A stretch of DNA of 64,000 nt from JALZMG01 sp963739975. GTDB lineage: Bacteria > Actinomycetota > Acidimicrobiia > Acidimicrobiales > Ilumatobacteraceae. The notes beneath the pieces are model-generated. The model saw only the letters and a list, made by a program, of their open reading frames with translations, was not told the DNA's origin and searched no databases. Numbering within the stretch: the stretch's first letter is position 1; each line of letters opens with the position of its first letter. Location of the stretch: the NCBI GenBank assembly GCA_963739975.1, contig CAVUCK010000005.1:1-64000 (forward strand), in the 5' to 3' direction. The position numbers and the translations under genes are program-made. This document shows positions 58,323 to 64,000 of the stretch, one piece after another.

Positions 58323-59070
58323 CAGGCGGGAGGTCGGCGGCGAGGAAGTCGAGGACCAGCCGGGCGACCGCCGCTGGCTGCTCCATCGGCACGGCATGGC
58401 TGGCCCGCGGCACGACGGCCAGCTGGGCGGTGGGCATGGACTCGTACAGCGCCGACGTGTGGGCCAGCTCGATGCAGTCGTCGTCGCCCACCAGCACGAG
58501 GGACGGCGTCTCGATCGAGCGCAGGTCGTCCGTCGTCAGGGTCGGCTCCGAGGCGAACAGGGCGAGCGTCTTGGTCAGGACCTCGGGAAAGTGGTCGGCG
58601 CCGTCCGGCGTGCGCTCGACGTAGGCCTCGTACATCGCCTGCCCGAACGGGTCGTCCTCGGCCATCTCGATCGAGCGCATCCCGTCGAAGTGGAAGTTGA
58701 CGCCGATCAGGACCTGGCGCAGGACGAGATCTGGCCGCCGGCGCGACAGCAGCAACGCCACGATGCCGCCGTCGCTCCACCCGACGAGGTGGGCCGGACC
58801 GCCGACGACCTGGTCGAGCACGGCGATGGTCTCGTCGACCATGTCCTCGTAGTGGAACGGCGCATCGGTGTCCGCGGTGCGCCCGTGGCCCCGACGGTCG
58901 GGTGCGACGAGGCGGTACCGCTCGGCCAACGGCGGACCGAGGTGGTCCAGCAGCTCGTCGCCGTTGCCCAGCCCACCGTGCAGCAGCACGATCGGCTCGT
59001 CACCCGAGCCCGCCTCCTCGATCCAGGTCTGGTGTCCAGCGATGTCGACGTAGCGGCCCATTCCCGTCAT
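58294..59070 (-). CDS. Alpha/beta-hydrolase fold protein
   Basis: A 258-residue alpha/beta hydrolase. The nucleophile elbow is HLVGWSDGGIVALLLS (G-W-S-D-G), the oxyanion region VLLHGGLGNGDE, the acid near VLVGDDDCIEL and the histidine in PRASHAVPMEQP. The fold serves C-C hydrolases, esterases and epoxide hydrolases; in this catabolic context ring-cleavage or lactone hydrolysis is possible. ATG 59070 or 59061. Downstream of the SDR on the same strand (41-base gap). Confidence 0.9.
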   Translation of the reverse strand: MTGMGRYVDIAGHQTWIEEAGSGDEPIVLLHGGLGNGDELLDHLGPPLAERYRLVAPDRRGHGRTADTDAPFHYEDMVDETIAVLDQVVGGPAHLVGWSDGGIVALLLSRRRPDLVLRQVLIGVNFHFDGMRSIEMAEDDPFGQAMYEAYVERTPDGADHFPEVLTKTLALFASEPTLTTDDLRSIETPSLVLVGDDDCIELAHTSALYESMPTAQLAVVPRASHAVPMEQPAAVARLVLDFLAADLPPVTLMPDRRR

Positions 59071-59111
59071 TGGACCACGTGGCGCAAACCGGCGAGCTCG
59101 CGTCGCTCGGC

Positions 59112-59939
59112 CTACGTGCGACGGCCGGCTTCGTGGAGGACGGCGGTCGGTTGCTGGTGGAACCGGCCTTGACCGCCCATCGTGGTCTGGCCGGCGTCGA
59201 CGACGAGCGTGTGGCCGGTGACGTAACGGGCCTCCTCGCTGGCCAGGTACACGGCGGCGTTGGCGATGTCCTCGGGGAACCCGGCGATGCCGAGGGGCGA
59301 GCCGGCGGCGATCTGCGCCGCCGCCTTGTCCGTCGCCGTGTGGTCGCCGGAGATGACGGCGGACGTCATCGCCGTGACCGTGCTCCCGGGGGAGATGGCG
59401 TTGACCCGCACGCCGCTCGACGCCAGCTCCGACGCCACCGACTTCGTCAACCCGATCACGGCGTGCTTGCAGGCGGTGTAGCAGTGCGGGCCGAGCCCAC
59501 CCAGGATGCCCGCCGTGCTCGACGTGGAGATGATCACCCCCGAGCCCTGCGGCACCATCACCCGGGCGGCGTGCTTGGTGCCGAGGAAGACCCCTCGCAA
59601 CAGCACGGCGACCGTGCGGTCCCATCCGTCGGCCGGCGTCTCGGCGATCCTTCCGACCACGCCGACGATGCCGGCGTTGTTGAACATCACGTCGAGCTGC
59701 CCGAACTCGGCCACTGCGTGGTCGACGGCGGCGGCGAGGTCCACCTCCTCGGTGACGTCGCAGCGGACCGATCGCACGGCGTCGCCGAGCTCGGCGGCCA
59801 GCGCGTCGCCGGCGTCCTCCTGCAGGTCGGCGATGACGACCCTGGCACCCTCCTCGACGAAGCGCCGCGTGGTGCCGGCACCGATGCCGCTGGCGCCACC
59901 GGTGATGACGGCGACCTTCCCCTCCAACCGACCCGACAT
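59112..59939 (-). CDS. SDR-family oxidoreductase
   Basis: A 275-residue classical SDR: GKVAVITGGASGIGAGTTRR, VVIADLQEDAGD (NAD-type Asp), MFNNAG, ISTSSTAGILGGLGPHCYTA then CKHAVIGLTKS, and VTGHTLVVDAGQTTMGGQG near the end. The catalytic Tyr is followed by TACK. AGGAGG precedes ATG 59939. Divergent from the TIM-barrel gene. Confidence 0.9.
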   Translation of the reverse strand: MSGRLEGKVAVITGGASGIGAGTTRRFVEEGARVVIADLQEDAGDALAAELGDAVRSVRCDVTEEVDLAAAVDHAVAEFGQLDVMFNNAGIVGVVGRIAETPADGWDRTVAVLLRGVFLGTKHAARVMVPQGSGVIISTSSTAGILGGLGPHCYTACKHAVIGLTKSVASELASSGVRVNAISPGSTVTAMTSAVISGDHTATDKAAAQIAAGSPLGIAGFPEDIANAAVYLASEEARYVTGHTLVVDAGQTTMGGQGRFHQQPTAVLHEAGRRT

Positions 59940-59965
59940 CCGACCTCCTGTGTGACACTCGCTCG

Positions 59966-60805
59966 ATGGCTCGCCGGAGTGCATACCAGTTGGGTCCCGA
60001 GGACCTCGTGCTCAGCCACTTCAGCCTCGGTCGGGAGCACCCGGTCGATGATCGCCTGCGGCTCGCCGCGACCAACGGCTTCGCCGGCATCGGGCTGTGG
60101 GTCGGGCACTACCGCCAGCTGGAGGCGGCCGGCACGGCGCCGGGCCACCTGGCCGAGCTGCTCGACGAGCACGACCTCGTGCTGGCCGAGATCGAAGTCG
60201 TCCCCGGGCTGGGCCGTGACGGACCAGGTGGCGCGGCGGCCGGCGAGCTGGAGGAGACGGCGTGGCGGATGGCCGACGCCTTCGGCTGCCGGTACCTACA
60301 GGTCATCGGGCCCGCCGATGCGCCGGTGGCGGAGGCGGCGCGGGCGTTCGGGGCGCTGTGCGACCGCGCCGCCGACCACGGCGTGACCGTCGGGATCGAG
60401 TTCCTGCCATTCACGGACATCGTCTCGGTGCACGACGCCCGGGCGATCGTCGAGGAGGCAGGCCGCCCGAACGGCGGCATCTGCGTCGACATCTGGCACC
60501 ACGAGCGCGGGGCCGACGACCTGCACGCGATCGCTGCGCTCCCGGCCGAGCTGATCCAGTGCATCCAGGTCAACGACGGGCCCAAGTCGCCCACCGTCGC
60601 CGACTACTACACGGACTGCCTGACCAACCGCCTGGCGCCGGGCGAGGGCGAGTTCGACCTCACCGGCTTCATCCGAGCGCTGCGCACGGCGGGTTCGACC
60701 GTCAACTGGTCGCCCGAGGTGTGCAGCAGCTGGGGATGGGCGCACCCCGACGAGCACGTCGCCCGCATCGCCACCGGGATGCGGGCGGCCCTCGCCGCCG
60801 CCTGA
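59966..60805 (+). CDS. Sugar phosphate isomerase/epimerase-like TIM-barrel protein
   Basis: A 279-residue xylose-isomerase-like TIM barrel: FAGIGLWVGHYRQLEAAG, LVLAEIEVVPGLG, FGCRYLQVIGPADAPVAEAA, VTVGIEFLPFTDI, GGICVDIWHHERG, QCIQVNDGPKSP and VNWSPEVCSSWGW. The E...D...H metal ligands of the family seem present (GIEFLPF, CVDIWHH). Members isomerise sugars or hydroxypyruvate or act on inositol derivatives; exact role unknown. ATG 59966 chosen; a few bases upstream GACACT resembles the leaderless box. Confidence 0.8.
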   Translation: MARRSAYQLGPEDLVLSHFSLGREHPVDDRLRLAATNGFAGIGLWVGHYRQLEAAGTAPGHLAELLDEHDLVLAEIEVVPGLGRDGPGGAAAGELEETAWRMADAFGCRYLQVIGPADAPVAEAARAFGALCDRAADHGVTVGIEFLPFTDIVSVHDARAIVEEAGRPNGGICVDIWHHERGADDLHAIAALPAELIQCIQVNDGPKSPTVADYYTDCLTNRLAPGEGEFDLTGFIRALRTAGSTVNWSPEVCSSWGWAHPDEHVARIATGMRAALAAA

Positions 60806-60824
60806 GCTCCGCGAGACTGGCGTC

Positions 60825-61577
60825 GTGGAAGAGGTGGCAGCCTCAGAACCGGCGGAGCCGACGCCGGCGGCGCCGACGGAGGCCCAGATCCGCGCCGCGC
60901 CGGCGCTGTGCACGGACGGCAAGCGGGCGCTCGTCGCCATCGCCGCATCGATCGTCGTGCCGCTGGTTGCCGGCACGATCGTGGGAATCATCTCGCCGGA
61001 GGTCGGTGACGCGGCCGCCACCACGGTCGTGCTGTCGCTGGCGGGGTGGAACATCTTCGTCATCGTCTACGTCATCCTCACCGTCCGCACGTTCAGCCGG
61101 ATCGACGGCGCCGAGTTCGCAGTGCGGATGGCGGCGCGCGCCCAACGGCGTGGTCGAGGCTTCGAGAAGGTGCAACCACGCGGCGACGGTCCGACGTTCG
61201 CCATCGAATCGTCGCTCGTCGCATTCGCCGTCGTGCTGGTGCTGCCCCACGTGGACCCGATCAACCTCGACGACTGGATCCTCGTGCCCGCCAGCATCAG
61301 CATCCTGCTCAGCTGCTGGGCCCTGTCGATCGTCAGCTACACGCTGCACTACGCCGAGCACGACCTGGCCCGGCCGGGTTTGGACTTCCCGGGCGACCGC
61401 ACCAACTCGTGGGCCGACTACATCTACTTCTCGATCGCCGTGGCGACGACGTTCGGGGCGACGGACGTCAGCATCACCACGCCGCACATGCGCCGCGTCG
61501 TGAACCTGCACACCATCCTCACGTTCGTCTACAACTCCGTGATCGTGGCCCTGCTCGCTGCGCTGCTCATCCGCTGA
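60825..61577 (+). CDS. DUF1345-family membrane protein
   Basis: A 250-residue membrane protein of the DUF1345 family. After a Pro/Ala/Glu-rich N-terminus come hydrophobic segments (LVAIAASIVVPLVAGTIVGI, WNIFVIVYVILTV, SLVAFAVVLVLPH, ISILLSCWALSIVSYTLHYA). The family signature GLDFPGDRTNSWADYIYFSI and ATTFGATDVSITTPHMRRVV, ending NSVIVALLAALLIR, is clear. Function of the family is unknown. GTG 60825. Start of a run with mycothiol-type and LtrA genes. Confidence 0.85.
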   Translation: MEEVAASEPAEPTPAAPTEAQIRAAPALCTDGKRALVAIAASIVVPLVAGTIVGIISPEVGDAAATTVVLSLAGWNIFVIVYVILTVRTFSRIDGAEFAVRMAARAQRRGRGFEKVQPRGDGPTFAIESSLVAFAVVLVLPHVDPINLDDWILVPASISILLSCWALSIVSYTLHYAEHDLARPGLDFPGDRTNSWADYIYFSIAVATTFGATDVSITTPHMRRVVNLHTILTFVYNSVIVALLAALLIR

Positions 61578-61600
61578 GCGGGGTCTGGAAGAGTGCGGCG

Positions 61601-62296
61601 ATGCACGACGAAGCGGTCGATGCCCGCCTGGCCGAGGAGTACCGGGCCGCTCGTGAACGGATGTGCGCCATCGCCGCGCCGCTGGACGCCGGCGGGGCGT
61701 CGACCACTGTGCCGGCCTGCCCGGACTGGTCCGTCGCCGACCTGCTGGCCCACGTCACCGGGCTGGCCGCCGATCTCGGGGCCGGCCGGCGGCCCGAGGG
61801 TGACGTGCAGGCGTGGGTGGACGGCCAGATCGCCGACCGGCGGGGGTGCTCGGCCGCCGCCATCGCCGCCGAATGGAGCGCCAGCGCCCCTGCCTTCGAG
61901 GCGATGATCGCCGAGAAGCCGCACCGCTGGTGGGGACTCGTCTACGACGTGCTGGTCCACGAGCACGACCTGCGCGGCGCCGTCGACCAGCCCGGCGAGC
62001 GCGACGGCGCCTCGATGGAAGTCGCGCTCGCCCTGGGGTTGCGGCTCGTCCAGGGCGATCTGGCCAAGCACGGGTTGCCGGCGTTCCGCCTGGTCGTCGA
62101 TGGCGAGGAGCTCGTGGCTGGCGAGGGCGTTGCGGAGCTGACGCTGGAGGCGACGCCGTTCGAGGCGCTGCGCCTGCTCGGAAGTCGGCGGACGATCGAG
62201 CAGATGCGGGCGGCCGGCTTCGACGGCGACCTCGACCGGTACCTCCCGGGGCTGCTGCACATGGACCTGCCGGAGCACGACCTCGGCGAGTCGTGA
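61601..62296 (+). CDS. Maleylpyruvate isomerase-family (mycothiol-dependent/DinB-fold) protein
   Basis: A 231-residue protein with an N-terminal DinB-like helical domain: TTVPACPDWSVADLLAHVTG is the family hallmark (CPDW, then the metal-binding His), followed later by WWGLVYDVLVHEHDLRGAVD with the second and third His. The C-terminal part (FRLVVDGEEL onward) resembles the MDMPI C-domain. Mycothiol-dependent maleylpyruvate isomerase acts in gentisate degradation; many relatives have other roles. ATG 61601. GTGA overlap with the LtrA gene. Confidence 0.85.
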   Translation: MHDEAVDARLAEEYRAARERMCAIAAPLDAGGASTTVPACPDWSVADLLAHVTGLAADLGAGRRPEGDVQAWVDGQIADRRGCSAAAIAAEWSASAPAFEAMIAEKPHRWWGLVYDVLVHEHDLRGAVDQPGERDGASMEVALALGLRLVQGDLAKHGLPAFRLVVDGEELVAGEGVAELTLEATPFEALRLLGSRRTIEQMRAAGFDGDLDRYLPGLLHMDLPEHDLGES

Positions 62297-63408
62297 CCGC
62301 GGACGAGCGATCGGCCGAGATCGAGCGGGCCAGCACGCTCGAGCTGTTCCTCGACCTTGTCTTCGTCTTCACCGTCACGCAGCTCACGGAGCTGGTCGCC
62401 CATCCGCACGGAGCCGGCGATTACGTCGACGCCGCGCTGATCCTCGGTCTGACGTGGTGGATGTACGACGGGTACATCTGGTTGACGGGCAACGTCCGGA
62501 CCGATCGCGCCGGGCCGCGACTCGCCGTGTTCGCCGGGATGGGCGGCTACCTGCTCATGGCCCTTTCCATCCCGGCGGCGTTCGGTCCGACGGAGGAGGC
62601 GGCCGGCGACAGCGGCGTCGTGTTCGGCCTGGCGTTCCTCGCCGTCACCGTGATCCACACGCTGCTGTTCTCGACGGCACCGAACACGTCGGCGCGAGCG
62701 ATCTGGAGCGTCGCCCCGTTCAACCTCACCGCAGCCGGACTGGTCGTCGTCGGCGGCGTGATCGACCCGGACTGGCGCTGGGTGCTGTGGCTCGCCGCGC
62801 TGGCCACCGTGAGCTCCTCCACGCTCTTCCAGGTGGAGCGCGGGTTCGGCGTGAGCTCCGCCCACTTCGTGGAGCGCCACGGGCTCGTCGTCATCGTCGC
62901 CCTCGGCGAGAGCGTCGTCGCCATCGGCGTGGGAGCGAGCGGGCTGGAGATCGACCTCGGCCTGGCGGTGACGGCGCTCCTCGGCCTGGCGTTCAGTGCG
63001 TCGCTGTGGTGGATCTACTTCGACGAGGACGACACCATCGCCGAGGCGGTGCTGGCCGAGCGAGGAGGAGACTCGCAGAGCCGGCTGGCGCTGATGGTCG
63101 GCCTCGTCCACGTGGCGATGATCGCCGGCATCGTGCTCGTCGCCGCCGGGATCAAGTCGATCACCGAGCACCCGACCTCGCCGACGGAGGCGGCGGCGGC
63201 GTGGAACCTCCCGATCGGCTTCCTGATCTACGTGGTCGGGGAGTCGGCGTTCCGGCGCCAGCTCGGCGCGCGACGGTCCGTTGTGCCCGTCGCCACCGGC
63301 GTGCTCGCCGTGGCGACCGTGCCGCTCGGCCTGGCGGTGAGCGGCCTGGCCCAGCTCGCCGTCGTCGTCGGCCTGGTGATCGCGGTCATCATCGTCGAGC
63401 GCCGATGA
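62293..63408 (+). CDS. Low-temperature-requirement A (LtrA)-family membrane protein
   Basis: A 371-residue membrane protein of the LtrA family. The diagnostic N-terminus ASTLELFLDLVFVFTVTQLT is present, followed by about ten hydrophobic segments (LILGLTWWMYDGYIWL, VFAGMGGYLLMALSIP, VVIVALGESVVAIGVG with the conserved GES, and LIYVVGESAFRR). The biochemical function is unknown. GTG 62293 overlaps the preceding stop. Followed by a partial DinB-fold gene. Confidence 0.85.
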   Translation: MTADERSAEIERASTLELFLDLVFVFTVTQLTELVAHPHGAGDYVDAALILGLTWWMYDGYIWLTGNVRTDRAGPRLAVFAGMGGYLLMALSIPAAFGPTEEAAGDSGVVFGLAFLAVTVIHTLLFSTAPNTSARAIWSVAPFNLTAAGLVVVGGVIDPDWRWVLWLAALATVSSSTLFQVERGFGVSSAHFVERHGLVVIVALGESVVAIGVGASGLEIDLGLAVTALLGLAFSASLWWIYFDEDDTIAEAVLAERGGDSQSRLALMVGLVHVAMIAGIVLVAAGIKSITEHPTSPTEAAAAWNLPIGFLIYVVGESAFRRQLGARRSVVPVATGVLAVATVPLGLAVSGLAQLAVVVGLVIAVIIVERR

Positions 63409-63438
63409 GTTCGAGTCGTGCCCGTCGTCAGCAGTGAC

Positions 63439-64000
63439 ATGACGACGATCGATCTCGGACCGGCGACGACACGCGTGGCCGAACTGGTGGCGGGCGTGGC
63501 GGATCTCGACGCGCCGACGCCATGCACCGGCACGCCCATCGGCGGGCTGCTCGACCACATCAACCTGCTCAGCGCGGCCTTCGCCTCGGCGGCGCGCAAG
63601 GACGGCGAGTTCGGCTCGACGGCGCCGCCGGAACCCGACGCCGCCAACCTCCCGGCCGACTGGCGGACGAGCATCCCGCAGCGGCTGGACGAGCTGGCCG
63701 CAGCGTGGCGCGCGCCCGGGGCGTGGGAGGGCATGACCAAGGCCGGTGGTCTCGACATGCCGGGCGAGGTCGCCGGGGTCGTCGCGCTCGACGAGGTCGT
63801 GCTGCACGGGTGGGATCTGGCCCAGGCGACGGGCCAGGCCTACGACGTGGACGAGGAGACGGTCACCGCGTGTCTGGGCTTCGTCAGCCAGTTCTCCGGG
63901 CCCGGCCAGGAGGAGATGCGTGGCGACGCGTTCGCGCCCGTCGTGGCGGTCCCCGACGACGCGCCGCTGCTCGATCGCCTGGTCGGCCTGAGCGGGCGGG
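63439..64000 (+). CDS. TIGR03086-type metal-binding DinB-fold protein (partial, runs off the window)
   Basis: 187 codons to the window edge without a stop. The N-terminal domain has APTPCTGTPIGGLLDHINLL (Cys and His of the TIGR03086/maleylpyruvate isomerase-like group), then WRAPGAWEGMTKAGGLDMPG and VALDEVVLHGWDLAQATGQA, where the second metal-binding His and Trp-Asp are typical. A mycothiol-related or unknown metal-dependent role. ATG 63439; 3' end missing because the window ends. Confidence 0.8.
   Translation, partial: MTTIDLGPATTRVAELVAGVADLDAPTPCTGTPIGGLLDHINLLSAAFASAARKDGEFGSTAPPEPDAANLPADWRTSIPQRLDELAAAWRAPGAWEGMTKAGGLDMPGEVAGVVALDEVVLHGWDLAQATGQAYDVDEETVTACLGFVSQFSGPGQEEMRGDAFAPVVAVPDDAPLLDRLVGLSGR

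Noticed and set aside
1..64000. rRNA, tRNA, insertion sequences, prophage genes
   Set aside because: No recognisable rRNA/tRNA sequence, transposase, integrase or phage structural gene found on reading both strands.

Overview
The window is GC-rich, densely packed actinobacterial DNA. Genes commonly overlap as ATGA or GTGA, GTG starts are frequent, and many promoters look leaderless (TANNNT placed 5-9 bases before the start codon). An F420-type luciferase-like oxidoreductase, two mycothiol-type DinB-fold proteins, and many acyl-CoA synthetases, short-chain dehydrogenases (SDRs), Rieske oxygenases and TetR regulators suggest a heterotrophic actinobacterium. Acidimicrobiia (Ilumatobacter-like) is my best guess; this is inference, with no marker gene to prove it. 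I found no rRNA, tRNA, CRISPR array, insertion sequence or prophage. No gene-free stretch exceeds 300 bases; the longest gaps (34408-34631 and 40642-40875) are filled by inverted and direct repeats.

Layout. 0-6.5 kb: two AhpD-fold proteins, a TetR regulator, a molybdopterin oxidoreductase, Rieske oxygenase 1 with a small partner protein, and an enoyl-CoA hydratase. 6.6-19.4 kb: two convergent operons forming an HprK/PqqD/nucleotidyltransferase/asparagine-synthetase-type cluster around a cysteine-rich, Tat-type exported protein. This is the best candidate for an undescribed system. 19.5-27.9 kb: a 2-oxoacid/acetoin-type dehydrogenase operon (E1 alpha, E1 beta, AcoX-like kinase, E2) with ThuA, SDR, acyl-CoA dehydrogenase and a divergent TetR. 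27.9-36 kb: MFS exporter, ParA, CYTH-CHAD protein, FtsX-type permease, SDR and a membrane protein. 36-42 kb: catabolic genes (enoyl-CoA hydratase, SnoaL-like, three SDRs, acyl-CoA synthetase, flavin/F420 split-barrel protein). 42-50 kb: PhoX-like Tat protein, membrane molybdopterin protein, LLM oxidoreductase, ThuA, a protein of unknown function, aminoglycoside phosphotransferase-like kinase, second small partner protein and Rieske oxygenase 2. 50-64 kb: HAD hydrolase, two acyl-CoA synthetases, PPK2, TetR with divergent Rieske oxygenase 3, monooxygenase, zinc alcohol dehydrogenase, hydrolase, SDR, TIM-barrel protein, DUF1345, mycothiol-type proteins and LtrA.

How it fits together. The catabolic islands appear co-regulated. 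A degenerate dyad (TAAnnG-n6-CnnTTA) overlapping a TANNNT box recurs before Rieske 1/enoyl-CoA hydratase, Rieske 2, the 39.1-kb acyl-CoA synthetase and the acyl-CoA dehydrogenase/TetR pair, so the TetR at 27265-27900 is a candidate regulator. Long palindromes of several sequence families, some double-nested between convergent genes and some inside the ends of coding regions, are the other striking feature.

Quality warning. At least eight apparent frameshifts occur (near 13665, 14325, 15616, 15899, 17632, 25810, 31518 and 44207). Every one is repaired by dropping a single base. I annotate these genes across the shift as one CDS; uncorrected insertion errors are the simplest explanation.
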